Shown here: positions 23,280 to 33,965 of the stretch, piece after piece
Position numbering within the stretch: position 1 is the stretch's first letter
Layout of the letters: each line of letters opens with the position of its first letter
Position numbers and translations under genes: made by a program
DNA from: Pictodentalium vernedei
Taxonomy: Eukaryota; Mollusca; Scaphopoda; Dentaliida; Dentaliidae
NCBI GenBank assembly: GCA_031216915.1
Contig: CM062289.1
Span: forward strand, 250,227,113-250,291,112
Length of the DNA: 64,000 nt
Reading direction: 5' to 3'
Notes under the pieces: generated by a model
What the model was told of the DNA's origin: nothing
The model's database searches: none
The model's input: the letters and a program-made list of their open reading frames with translations, nothing else

Positions 23280-23529
23280 TTAACCCTTTACCTAACATGA
23301 AAAGCAGACGACACTTGCAAACAAAATTCTTGAATAACTAATCTTTTTCATTTTGTGTCTCAAAAACATAGGTTATGACCCTCATTGGAACGAGTTCACG
23401 AGCTTGTTCCAAAGAGGGGTCATAACCTATATTTTTGAGACAAAAAAATGAATATATAATGAAAATTAATTGGCGACTTTTGTGAATAGCGCTGGCCGTT
23501 TTATGCCGATACGTTGGGTATTGTGTTAA
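23280..23529 (+). repeat. TTAA MITE subfamily B, copy 2
   Basis: TTAACCCTTTACC to GGGTATTGTGTTAA. The arms are CTCATTGG and CCAAAGAG, which do not pair at the variable base, an exception within the family. It sits at the junction of the Penelope-like element and a LINE fragment. Confidence 0.85.
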
Positions 23530-23671
23530 GAGAAAACTCAATGTCCAACTTCAGATCATTTCTCTATCGAAATAGATGCACTTATTTCTACGGAGACACA
23601 TCGTGCCAACCACAGATCCAACACTGCCGCCTGCGCCTCGGCTGCAGTGGCTTGAACAATGATCTATTCAA
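23530..23671 (+). pseudogene. LINE ORF2 C-terminal fragment, part 1
   Basis: Encodes NFRSFLYRNRC...QIQHCRLRLGCSGLNNDLF, the start of the Cys/His tail seen at the end of many LINE ORF2 proteins. It is cut at 23671 by a Tc1 insertion and continues at 24825 with VDSFLCSCGERETVDHYFF. Its own clade cannot be told from this piece. Confidence 0.65.
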
Positions 23672-23977
23672 CCTCGCCCAAAAAAGAAAGTGTGCATTGC
23701 AGAAATTGATCAAACTCCAAAAAAATAATTTCGTAGGTGTAAAGAGTGTTAACCTGTTCATGAATAAGTTATATTGAACACAAAAACAGCTTTCCCCGTT
23801 AAAATTTCATTAACGTTAAATGACATGCTGCACGTTTGTGAAAAGGCATGTTTTGCATGTGGAGAGTCTGAAAATTCATGCAGCAGTGTGAATCCTTGGG
23901 TATTTAAACACTAAAGTAAGGCCTTCCTATCATTCACATTCAAACTTGCGCTGCTGTTAAAACGACTCCACATTAGC

Positions 23978-24372
23978 ATGCCAAGATTGACAATGAATCA
24001 ACGTCTCCTTGCCCTGGGTATGATTAGAGCTGGCAGAACACACAAAGAGGTTGCCCAGCATTTGAACTGCCACTGAAACACTGTAGACAGGCTAGTCCAT
24101 CGACATGCACAACATGATGACGTTCCAGACCGACCCCGCTCCGGGAGACCCCGAGTTACAACCCCTGCACAAGATTGGTATATCCGTGTCGTCCATCTCC
24201 GGAACCGGCAACAAACAGCAATGACGACAGCCAGGAACATCCCTAACCTGAGACGGATACATCCTCAAACAGTAATCAACCAGCTGAGAGAATACGGCTT
24301 ACGTCCTCGAATACCTGCAATTCGTCCGATTTTGACGTTACGTCATTGTCGTGCTCGACTGCAGTGGTGTAG
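23978..24372 (+). pseudogene. Tc1-like transposase, N-terminal DNA-binding part
   Basis: ATG at 23978. It encodes MPRLTMNQRLLALGMIRAG and THKEVAQHLNC, a paired-like helix-turn-helix, then RPRSGRPRVTTPAQD (the GRPR hook between the two DNA-binding subdomains) and TARNIPNLRRIHPQTVINQL, the second HTH. An in-frame TGA falls after HLNCH, where Arg (CGA) would be expected. The frame ends at LQWCR where the DDE catalytic domain should begin. No DDE residues remain. Confidence 0.85.
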
Positions 24373-24374
24373 AG

Positions 24375-24542
24375 TAGGGTTAGGGTTAGCCTAACCTAAC
24401 CCTAACCCTAACCCCAATCCTAAACCTAAACCTAACCCTACCCTAACCCTAACCCTAACCCTAACCTAACCTAACCCTAACTCTAATCTAACCCTAACCC
24501 TACCTAACCTAACCCTAACCCTACCTAACCCTACCCTAACCC
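24375..24542. repeat. interstitial telomeric repeats, head-to-head
   Basis: Two TTAGGG units (24375-24389) are followed without spacer by about 25 CCCTAA or CCTAA units with variants (24390-24542). They lie exactly where the catalytic core of the Tc1 transposase is missing. Short interstitial arrays like this are known to arise at repaired double-strand breaks. Confidence 0.95.
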
Positions 24543-24632
24543 ACTTCCATGTTAACTTGTTCGCTTCCATGAGGCGTAGATGCACAGCAGTAGTCGATGC
24601 AGACGGAGGTCATACCAGATATTGAGTGTGTG
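24543..24632 (+). pseudogene. Tc1-like transposase, C-terminal scrap
   Basis: Reads SMRRRCTAVVDADGGHTRY and then a stop, which matches the usual C-terminus of this transposase group. About 190 residues between it and the N-terminal part are absent (estimated from the usual family length). Confidence 0.7.
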
Positions 24633-24824
24633 ACTTTTGTGTTGGACCCTTAGTGTCTTTGACTCTCCATGGCACCAAGAGTATTCGTCGTAGCGTAATG
24701 AAATTTCTCGTGTTGATCACAAATTGATTCATCTGTGATTGAATAAAATTTCCATGAATATAAATGATATATGTCTTTTTTTAGTGTTATTTTTTAGCAT
24801 GCACACTTTCCTTTTGGGGAGAGT

Positions 24825-25370
24825 ATATATTGTGGATTCATTCTTATGCAGTTGTGGCGAACGTGAAACAGTGGATCATTACTTTTTCCATTGTCACAGA
24901 TACACACCGATACGACCACAAACCCTTGGCCCCATACACCATTACATTAATACTGATATCTTACTGTACGAGAGTAAACACCACAGCTCTGAAATCAACA
25001 AATCCATTTTCAATAAGGCTCAGGAATTTATACTTCTGACCAAACGGTTTGACTGACAATCCACCCTCCCCACCAACTCACTCAATACTCTCAGAAACTG
25101 CGAGATGCACCACCAGACCAATTAAGCACTGGTCACTGAATATTCTGGGACTCTTTTCTTCATTTCTACACAGCCTAATTCCTATTCTTCTTCTTCACAT
25201 TCCATATTATATTCTAACTCTACTGCCCTTAATTCAGTTGACAAAATATATTTACAAACAATGGCAAAATGCCAAACACCTTGCACTGCTGATATTACAA
25301 ATGCACTATTTTTACTCAATGGAGGCGGTGTTGTATAAGATTCTAGCTTCCTGCTGAATCCATTTCCTTG
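24825..25370 (+). pseudogene. LINE ORF2 C-terminal fragment, part 2 and 3' end
   Basis: VDSFLCSCGERETVDHYFFHC gives the C-X-C...H...H/C tail motif, then FNKAQEFILLTKRFD and a stop near 25054. The rest to about 25490 is untranslated. It continues 23530-23671 across the Tc1 insertion. Confidence 0.65.
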
Positions 25371-25494
25371 TTATCTACACTGTAAAAAATGCCAACGCAT
25401 ATGTATAAAATATCAATGTGATTTGTTTTCGCTTGATATTGGAAATACATATTGTTCAAACTAACAATATCTGCCTTCTTGGACTTTATTCTGG

Positions 25495-25636
25495 TGTACA
25501 TTGTACAGAAACAACCCACATACATCCGTGATACCTCACATTTCATACAGCTCATTGAGGAGGAACCCATCCAGCCCAATGTCCTACTCATCTCCGCAGA
25601 CATTGCCAATATGTATACTAATATACCCCATGATGA
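25495..25636 (+). pseudogene. Penelope-like element, RT middle part
   Basis: YIRDTSHFIQLIEEEP and LLISADIANMYTNIPHDE. The latter is RT motif A in the form typical of Penelope-like elements (D-I-x-x-M/L-Y-T-N-I-P-H). It is cut by a SINE after HDE; the frame continues at 26010. Confidence 0.85.
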
Positions 25637-26009
25637 GGGGGCGCGGTGGCGTTGCGGTAAGCAGTTCTCGTCCACCCGGTTACTCCTTGGATGGGTGACC
25701 GTCTGAACAATCGATTCAGACTCCCGCGTTGTGTCCTTGTCCAAGGCACTTAACCCTGATTGTCCACATGGGGGCACGATGACGGCGTGTACTAAGGCGT
25801 ACTGCACGTCGATGGTGCGCATGTCTTCACCCAATCTAACCCTGCCTGTGCTGCAGAGCGGAATTACGATGTTGGGGAGCTGGCAGCTGCTCGTCGTTGC
25901 TCGGTGGTTCTCTCCGGGTACTCCAGCTTCCTCCACCCGTAAAACTGTCACTGTCATGATTAGCCATTGTGCATAAGTATGTGACCTTAAACACCAATAA
26001 ACAAACAAA
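25637..26009 (+). mobile_element. SINE copy 2, tRNA-derived
   Basis: GGGGGCGCGGTGGCGTTGCGG head, a body with GTACTGCACGTCGATGGTGC, and a tail ACACCAATAAACAAACAAAT. It is flanked by CCATGATGAGG and CCTATGACGAGG, an imperfect target duplication inside the Penelope RT frame. The antisense frame that spans it is a by-product. Confidence 0.9.
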
Positions 26010-26542
26010 TCCTATGACGAGGCCCTCAAAGCAGTCTATGATATCCTAAAATGCCATAAAAACCTTGCGTACCACATAAGCCGACCGTCAACAGACTCAC
26101 TCGTGGCCCTTCTCCACATTATTTTGAAATGTAACTGCTTTAACTTCAACGACCAAACGTATCTCCAAACGCTTGGGTCCTCCATGGGTTCCAAGTATAG
26201 GATCTCGGACATAACCGCGACCCAATGGGAACTGTCCCTCTGCCAAATGGGAGCCCCCCCCCCCCCATATCCACAAATGGTGGCGTTACCGTGACGATAC
26301 ATTCATAATATGGTCTTGTCCCGAAACCGACCTCCATAACTTTATGGAACGAGCTAACCAATCCCACTCTACCTTCCGATTTGTGTATGAAGTGTCCCAC
26401 CTCCTTGTTACCTTCCTGGACACTGAAATTTACAAACGACCACGCCTCAATGCTACAGGCTTTCTTGACGTCCGCCTACATGTCAAGCCAACTGAAACCT
26501 TCCATTTCCTCCACTATACATCTGCATACCCTCTCGCCACAT
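26010..26542 (+). pseudogene. Penelope-like element, RT catalytic part
   Basis: Continues the RT: YDEALKAVYDILKCH, FNDQTYLQTLGSSMGSKY (motif B with G-S-S-M-G), then after shifts YRDDTFIIW (26287 onward; the catalytic Asp pair of motif C is kept), FLDTEIYKRPR, ATGFLDVRLHVKPT and FHYTSAYP-like text. A poly-C tract at 26254-26266 adds a frame break. A MITE interrupts at 26543. Confidence 0.85.
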
Positions 26543-26790
26543 TTAACCCTTTACCTAACGAATCGCCCGTATCCTCCCGCGTAATATGCAAATTGTGCAG
26601 TTGAAAAAATTAATTTTTTTACAATATTTCCACAAAACCATATCATGTAACCCCTCGTTGGAACGAGCTCGTCGAGCTCGTTCCAACGAGTGGTCACATG
26701 ATATGGTTTTGTTGAAATTTTTTGAAAAATTAAAAAAATTATATTTAAAATAATAAATTTTGATATCGTCTGCGTTGGGTAAAGGGTTAA
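26543..26790 (+). repeat. TTAA MITE subfamily A, copy 4
   Basis: TTAACCCTTTACC to GGGTAAAGGGTTAA. The arms CTCGTTGG and CCAACGAG are paired at the variable base. It is inserted in the Penelope-like element. Confidence 0.9.
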
Positions 26791-27795
26791 AGGGTTTATA
26801 AAATGAGAACTCATACATTTCATACGGGAACAATTCCCACCCAACTCTATTTGAGCATCATAATTTACGCTTTGCCCAAAACTTAGCGGATTGAGTTTAC
26901 CCACAGCAGATCATGAACCCCTGCTATCCAGAGTTGACTTCCAAGGTAGACAAGAAATACTGGCCAAGATAAACTGGGGCGTTGCACGTAATAAACATTC
27001 CCAACATCCAATAGTGTTCACCACACCCACACATATAGCACATCAAACGAGCTCTGTTAAAATATTGTAGCTTGATCGAGAGTTCTCCCGAACTCCGAGA
27101 ACACTTCCTCAACCCCCCCCCCCCCCCCACCCCCACCCCATCCTGGCTTTCCAATCTCCGATGAACCTTGGTGACGCCCCTGTCATAGCAAGCCTGCACC
27201 ACCGCTCCCCCTTCCAGGGGTGACCCTTCCCAGTGAGCCAATTGTACCCACATCATGAACTGAATACAAGGGAAATACCACTCCCTTTTCGGTTCCCCCA
27301 TGCCTATTCCACCTAGACACTCACTTCACCCATATAATAAACGACCGACTACCCAGATTGTACCATATCTCTCTTTATCTACAAATTGCTTTTCTTGCAC
27401 TCTGTACACATCACTCCCGTGAAGGACGCACCCCCGTCCGTCGCACACGTTCCCAACAACGTCCGTGCTCTTGAATCTAATAACCCGACTTCCAGCATCC
27501 TGCTATTTGCACTCCCGATCCTGGTAATCTCTCAATGATCCAATCTTTCCATGGAGTGTGTCTTTAACGACGTCCGTCACTATCTGTCCCATAATTACGC
27601 ACTTCCGATTCATTGAACCTTATATTATGAGAAAATTGCATTTTCGAAATTCATACCTTCAGTTTGCTTCTATATTGACAGTAAACATGAGTCCGATCCG
27701 TCCGCATGTCGGAGAGACGCCAGAGATCTCTAAGGAGCCTCTCGTATCACCTACGGGGACCCAACAATAGGATTCAACCATTGGATTTGACGATC
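26791..27795 (+). pseudogene. Penelope-like element, C-terminal part (degenerate)
   Basis: Weak matches to the RT tail (TRNKHSQHP, VFTTPTHIAHQTSSVK) and to the Cys-rich and GIY-YIG region expected in Penelope-like elements (LVIASLHHRSPFQG, REGRTPVRRTRS). They are broken by many stops and a poly-C tract at 27113-27128. Residues near 27706-27790 resemble the end of a GIY-YIG-type ORF. The nuclease active site cannot be seen. Confidence 0.45.
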
Positions 27796-29542
27796 CCCGC
27801 AGATGAAGTAAAGCTGGCACAACGTCAGCAGTTCTCTGGTCAATGGACAAAATATATTCAATCGGAGAATTGGGCCTACAGAGTCAAGCCTCCCATCATC
27901 ACGGGCCTCCCTGATAATCAGAATCTAGAGAGAAAATTACAGGAACTGTCAGACACACAACGTGAAGTCACAAAACAAGTCATCCTCGAACACATGGATG
28001 AATACAAAGAAGGACAGATCCAGATGTCTGAACACAGTAACGATGAGCAGCTTGCGGCCCTCGCCGCAAAAGTTTCAGTAATCGTAGCATAAACACTACT
28101 GAAACAGAATAGCCCACCTAACCGCGAAGCTACCAACAAATAAAGGCGTTCACGCACCAGCTACACCCATCGGCCCTTTTCAGGGACACCAGATTTTGCA
28201 AAAGAGTACTTATTCACAACATACAATTTGGTTTGCTGTTTTGAACAACCACCCAAGTGGTCAAGTTCCTTCCAGGTGTATGCTTGCTGCCGTTCTACTC
28301 CGACCAATAAACTTACCAAATAACCCCCTCCCTGGGCTATACAACGGTCTTTCCCCATCCTTGTACCATACTGAGCATGAGTGACCCTCCTATTCCTGTC
28401 ACATTATTAGTGAAAAATGCTCCCACGACAGGTTGGCAACGCCTGTCCCCGCCAGGTATTATAACCGACCCACCTCCCCTTTCGTGCTATTCCTTGTCCC
28501 ACAAATGGACTCTCTCCCAGTAACCCTCATGATCCCTGATTTACAGGCAATCTGATGCCCCTGGTCCCTATAAGCCCCCTTCCCCGGAAATTTCTGCCTA
28601 GCTCGGGGTGTATCACTACCTCCTTTTATAATATACCCAGCAATCTCCTGATCCCCAGATGCCTTTCTCACAGTTACACACCCAAATTGAAACCCATAGC
28701 CCAAGAGGCGATACAATCTCCTCCTCCTGTGAATTCCAGATATCGTAGCATGGGCATGACTAACATTGTTTCCACACAAAATCCAAGTCTCAACGGTCCA
28801 TACACCTTTCACACTCCTCCGGGGAGATACCCAAAAGAGACAGTCCCGCGCATATCAACAAGGACAACTTGAACCCGATGCCTAGTATCTCAGAAAAAGA
28901 TGAGAGAGATGAAGCCACCTCAACTGCGGTTACTGCCACCCTTAACCAGTTACAACGTGGCACCCCAATTAACAATACGATTCTCCGTGAACTAACTCTC
29001 TCACCCGGTTACATGAGGCCCTAGTACTTGTGACCCCCACCCTCAACGTTAACTCATGAACCGACAGTAATACAGGGCATCCCGTCCCATAAGACTGATT
29101 GGTCCCCTATTACTTCGCCGGTTGAAATCCATTCCAACCTGGAAAACCCTAATTTCGCAATCCCCGAGAGCATAATTCAATCACACCCACTCCAGCTTAA
29201 CTAACAAGTTGACAGACACACATCCAATTTATGAGAGAAACAACTTCCCCACTCAAACTCCAATAGCGAATCACACTATAGATTTGTCCTCCGACAATAC
29301 CCAACCATCAATACACTTTTCATACTCCTCCAGTGGGCCTCCCAACAAACCCCTCAAAACGACAGCACTGTGAACCACCCTACAATGAATAGTCGAAACC
29401 CAAACCTGTGAACATACCGCCGGGTTTGATCTATCGCTGCCACAGCGCCCAAAATGTTTGACCCAACAGCGAATATGCAAAACCACATCCACCCCTCCCT
29501 TTTCGTCACTCCTTATCCCACAATGGGACCCTTTCCCGACAA
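27796..29542. other. C-rich stretch with about 510-bp periodicity
   Basis: An open frame (27706-28092, plus) with an NDEQLAALAAKVS tail is unrecognised. From 28.4 kb similar blocks recur: TACACCTTTCACACTCCTCC at 28801 and TACACTTTTCATACTCCTCC at 29312; CACCTCCCCTTTCGTG at 28471 and ACCCCTCCCTTTTCGTC at 29491. Spacings near 511 and 1020 bp suggest a diverged tandem repeat. No gene was recognised. Confidence 0.4.
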
Positions 29543-29590
29543 GATATTATCTCGAGATCATGAGATATTATCTCGAGATTTTGAGATAAA
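29543..29590. repeat. TCTCGAGA palindrome cluster, right
   Basis: TATTATCTCGAGATCATGAG and a second ATCTCGAGAT. It is the inverted counterpart of 22566-22600. Confidence 0.6.
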
Positions 29591-29844
29591 AATATTGGCC
29601 ATGGCCTAAATCGGCCATCGTACTTTCGGTACAGCAACTTCAGAAAAAGAGAAATGAGTTGATGTATTCAGGTTGACCTCAACGTTCTTCACCTAAAATT
29701 ATTCGACAGCAAATGTACTGGATTAATGTTTTATGAACCTCTCAACATAAATGTGAAAGATTGGCTACAGTGGCGCGAAAGGGTATCTGGGGCACCCGGA
29801 CTTCATAATGTGTGAGGCCCTTGGATCCTCTTTTGTTGTTATTC

Positions 29845-30139
29845 AGGAGTGCGGCGGCTAAGTGGTTACGGCATTGAACATCAAACCGAGAGGTCCACGG
29901 TTCGGTCCCCACCACTTAATGCTGATTGCCCACGTGGGGGCACGATGGCGCTATGTACTAAGGCGTACTGCACGTCGATGGTGCATATGTCTTCAACCAA
30001 TGCTAACCTTGCTTGTGTGGAGTTAGTACGTTGGGGAGTCTGACAATCGGTGGTTCTCTCCGGGTACTCCAGCTTGCGGCTAAAACTGTCCGACACGAGG
30101 TGACCCTGGCTGTCGAAAGTGTCGTTAAAGTCCAATTAA

Positions 30140-30174
<35 letters not shown>

Positions 30175-30176
30175 AT
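29845..30176 (+). mobile_element. SINE copy 3, variant 3' end
   Basis: Head GTGCGGCGGCTAAGTGGTTA and B box GGTTCGGTCC, the common body (GTACTGCACGTCGATGGTGC), then a different end, GCTGTCGAAAGTGTCGTTAA, shared with copy 61169-61533. Ten AAAT repeats follow. It marks a second SINE subfamily. Confidence 0.85.
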
Positions 30177-31723
30177 GTTAGTCTTAAGCCCTCTCCCCCA
30201 CCCCCACCCCGAGGCGAAGGTTTTGCGACTTTTCGTTCTGAATTTCAAAACTCCGAGTAAAAGCCGCAAAATCGATGACTCTTGATACCTTGAGATTACT
30301 TAGAAACGTGGGTCAGAGCACTGCTTTTTACCGCGTTGATGCGAATTTGTCACAATATTTTGAACTTCAGCAAAGATGCAAAGCCCAAAATGTTTTCTGT
30401 ATATGGACAAAGCTCTGCATACACATTAATGCATGATTACTTTATATGTACCGCGAGACATTGGTCGTAATAGTCCCTGCTTGGTTTGGTCCATGACGAT
30501 GGTGTAAGACCCTTTGAGCTAATGCCATCTACCTCGAAGAAAGGGTTCCTTATAAGGGGCACAGAAACCTGCTTGCCTGCTTGCCTGCCTGCCTGTCTGA
30601 TGTCATGGGCCGTCCTGGCCTACCCGTACCCCACTCCAGACCAGTAACACTGGGCGGTGCGCCACTGGTCAGTTATTTGCAATTCATCTTTATATTCTGG
30701 ACAGGATGTGTTCAAGAACAATGAGAATGACCTCATACCCCGACAGTCAAATCAACGTCATTAAAGATTATAGTAGAACTTAACACAAGACAGAAAAAAT
30801 ATTTCTTGAAACAAAAGAGATTTCGAGAAATGAAGTCAGTTTTCAACCCAATATGCATATATTTTTACGGGCGGAAATGTAAATACAGGACTCGCGATCA
30901 AACGACAAATAGATCACAAGTTCGGCTGAAGGATGAAATTATTCCTGAACAACCGCACGTTTCTAAATGAAGTTGACTTCCTCCTATTATCAATATTCAA
31001 ATCAAACGTTTATGCTGTTTTCTTTGGTTTTCACAATATTTTATTTATAAAATCTCGGCCTCTGGTGCAAGTGTGTGGCGATTAGATCGCTCTCCAATTG
31101 CAGGAATCAGATCCCATTGCATCAGCCCGACAGATAGGCCAGGGGCTTATTGATAAAAGTGTCAATGGAGAGAAGTATCCGCGTTGGCATTATCGTGAGC
31201 GAACAAAACACGTACAAGAAAAATTTATCCCATGTCCTCTTGAGTCGAATCTGGAATTCTATTCGTTGAAAGTTTGCTCACGTTGTTGTGTTTCTTTCGC
31301 GGAATTTAATGCTTCCATCCTAGACAGTGGCGTAGGACCTAAAATAAAAGTGTGTGAGTGTGTGTTTGGAGGGGTGCAGTCTATTATATTTTCCATCTTT
31401 GCCACCAAACCATAGTCTATGAGACCTAATGACAATTTTTTTGGCAAATGCCCTGTCTTATTTTTGTAAGGAAAAAAATGTAACCGTTTAGTTTTTACAT
31501 AATTCTTTTTCAAATGTCCTCAGTTACCAATGTAAGACAAATCGTTAACAATTATTATTAAATGTTTATCAAACGCCCTCCATGGATAATTTGTTATTCA
31601 TTAAACGTTTTGGGGTGGGGGTACGTGACATTTATGATCTGAAAAATGAGGATCTATGGCCCTGTTTCAACCAACCAATCCTCGCCATATTTCAGCCGTT
31701 TTATACACGTTTCTCGTTAACCA
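30177..31723. other. non-coding stretch with a CCTG microsatellite
   Basis: CTTG/CCTG repeats at about 30570-30600. An open frame at 31098-31415 with acceptor-like TTGCAG is not supported (see rejected items). Nothing else was recognised. Confidence 0.4.
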
Positions 31724-31946
31724 TTTGAACCCGAGAGGCCGTTTCTCCGGCCAGGAACATTTGGCATCATACTTTGATTAAGTAGGATGGCTGCTAAGTT
31801 AAAGTGTTGGGTAGACCAATCAATATTTTCAACGTGCAGCCTCAAGGCTGCACGTTGAAAATATTAATTGTTCTTTTCCAGATAATAAATATGGAATTCC
31901 AATTGCTTCCATTGAACTGACATGGGAGATACCACTAGGGTTCAAA
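31724..31946. repeat. MITE with TTTGAACCC ends, copy 2
   Basis: TTTGAACCC to GGGTTCAAA, preceded by TTAACCA and followed by GGGTTAA, so the full ends read TTAACC-TTTGAACCC. The inner hairpin is TTTTCAACGTGCAGCC across TCAA. It is inverted relative to 11529-11753. Confidence 0.8.
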
Positions 31947-31985
31947 GGGTTAAAGATATAAGCCGAATGTGAATTGTGTTAGCCC

Positions 31986-32224
31986 TTAACCCAATGCACA
32001 TGATATCCAAATTTGTTATTTTGAATATTTTTTTTCCAAATTTTAAAAAAAAAATCCAACAAAACCATATCATGTGACTCCTCATTGGGACGAGCTCGTT
32101 TCAATGAGGGGCCACATGATATGTTTTTGTTTAAATATTTTGTAAAAGTTTTTTTTTTCAATTTCACAATTTGTGCATTACTCGGTCGAATCCAGCCGAT
32201 TCATTATATTAGGTAAAGGGTTCA
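31986..32224. repeat. TTAA MITE, A-like, diverged
   Basis: Starts TTAACCCAATGC and ends TAGGTAAAGGGTTC. Hairpin AAAACCATATCATGTGA with arms CTCATTGG and CAATGAGG. The inner flank differs from the other A copies. Confidence 0.75.
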
Positions 32225-33639
32225 AACAAAGATTACATTCACCGAACGTTCCACATAATAATTTTCTTTTAATCATCTAACTTCAATCCTGTCTGGGAAC
32301 ATCGTATCCGCTATTTTTTATTACAGTTACACACTCCACTTTGAGACTAGGTGTCGTTTTTGATCTATAAGACAATCAAAGAGACGGAAGATTTATAGTC
32401 AACAGACAGAAATGCTGAATTCATTGACTTAAACTAATTGATCGGACTTGTGCTGCGTGCCGATTCAAGAGCTTCTGATTAGAGTTTGATAAAAGATCAA
32501 GTCTGGGGAATTAACATTTCTTGATAAAATGATTTCCAAGGATTTGTCAACGTTTTACGTACACAATAACGAGAAACCAGTATATAACCGCACTTTTGAA
32601 TGAACCGAATGAGAGCAGTTGTAATCTGTATTTTGAAATGAACCACCTTCATTCTCTTCTCCAATGCCATTCCTTTGCAATCACGAAACTTGCATACTTG
32701 GTTGGGTCTTCACGCCTTGTAGGCTATGCTGGTAGGAGCATTCTTCATTTCTCTATCAGAACTGTCAGAACTCTGCTCCCAAACCACCAGACGGATAGGA
32801 AATACCGAACGTGTGTCAAATGATTGCAAAAAAACCGCAAGTGATCTCTTGTTAGCCATTTCAGTCTGTCGTCTGCCGTTGTCTGCCACCATTTTTACGG
32901 ATTACGTTTGATATTTACGGCTACTTCGAACCCGTTACTCTGTTGTCCGTAACTGCAGTAGTGATTGCTAAGTTTGTTTCACAAATAAATAACTCTCTTG
33001 GAAGCAGGGTTATCGCTTTTTCTAAAATCATCTCTCGGGCCGACGGCCCAAATTTTCTCATACTTCACATTTAATATCGTTGGCACTACACGTTAAATAT
33101 TGCGAAGTATTACAAGTTTCAAGAGTCATGTTCCGCATCCCCTAACTCCTCCCCCTCCACACACCCACGTGAAATATATCATGCTGATCTGATGACTCAT
33201 TTATTGCGGGAATTAAAACTCAGCATCCTTCATCTACAGTTTTACATAGTGATTCGAGTGATTCAGGTCGAGGATAAATTAGTGATTTTTCATTGCGATC
33301 TTCACATCAATACAAATCCGAAATCGAACGCCGAGCAACAGCTTGTATCTGGTATCGACAGAAAATGTATAAAAATTCGTACAGGCAGTAAGCAATGTGA
33401 ACCAGAAGTTCTGTAACATCTCAATTTTTAATGCTGTTTTATTTCATTATTGATTCTAGAAGAGGTTTATTTAAAAAATTGTACTTTAGTACTTTAGTCC
33501 ATGATCTTTGAAAAAGAATAAAATGCATAATTGAAGTGTCACCCAACAAATTTTGGATTCACTCGAAGATGAATTGTCCGAAACATTACTTGTGCTTCTA
33601 AGCTTTTGCACAGAATTTCTGAGTTTTTGTATCTTCGGA
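32225..33639. other. non-coding stretch, no feature seen
   Basis: Only short unrecognised frames. The 74-codon frame at 33192-33416 shows no motif. Confidence 0.4.
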
Positions 33640-33750
33640 AATTCCGCTCAGAGAGTGTTTTATCTATAGTCCACTCTCTACATACTGAAGATGCAGTATT
33701 GTGTTTGCAATAGCGGACGGAGAATTTCGACCGGATCGCGATCTCTGCAT
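33640..33750. repeat. fragment of the TCGCGATC MITE family
   Basis: Contains GCGGACGGAGAATTTCGACC and GGATCGCGATCTC, the right end of the family. The left end is not clear. Confidence 0.4.
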
Positions 33751-33841
33751 TCCACAAATCTGTGGAACCTCACCTATCGAAAATAAAATACGAGAACATT
33801 AAAGACTATTGCATGTTTTTCTTCATTCAATTTTGAATTAG

Positions 33842-33890
33842 CAGTAATAATAATAATAAAAATATTAATATTAATAATAATAATATTAAA
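33842..33890. repeat. TAA/ATA microsatellite
   Basis: Imperfect AATAAT runs. Confidence 0.8.
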
Positions 33891-33965
33891 GGTTGAAAAC
33901 CTACACAATAACTTAAGTTCGGCAACTCAGTCGGCAAAGTTTGCAAAATCGATTTTGAAAAATAA

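Larger units (their letters stand above)
23672..24824 (+). mobile_element. Tc1/mariner element with lost catalytic core
   Basis: Inverted ends: CTCGCCCAAAAAAGAAAGTG and CACTTTCCTTTTGGGGAGAG, both followed inwards by TGCAT-type sequence. It sits precisely between two halves of a LINE reading frame. The transposase N-terminus is present, the middle is replaced by telomeric repeats, and a C-terminal scrap remains. Length is 1.15 kb. Confidence 0.8.

Noticed and set aside
25343..26008. 221-codon minus-strand frame
   Set aside because: It is the antisense of a SINE plus adjacent Penelope-like sequence.
27706..28092. 128-codon plus frame as a host gene
   Set aside because: Its start overlaps degraded Penelope-like C-terminal sequence and no domain is recognised; kept only as a note.
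31102..31193. Open frame between TTGCAG and CGTGAGC (ESDPIASARQIGQGL...) as a PDE exon
   Set aside because: The PDE exons at 21528-21642 and 36358-36433 join without gap or phase problem and match the family directly, so an exon between them has no place. No other family was recognised.
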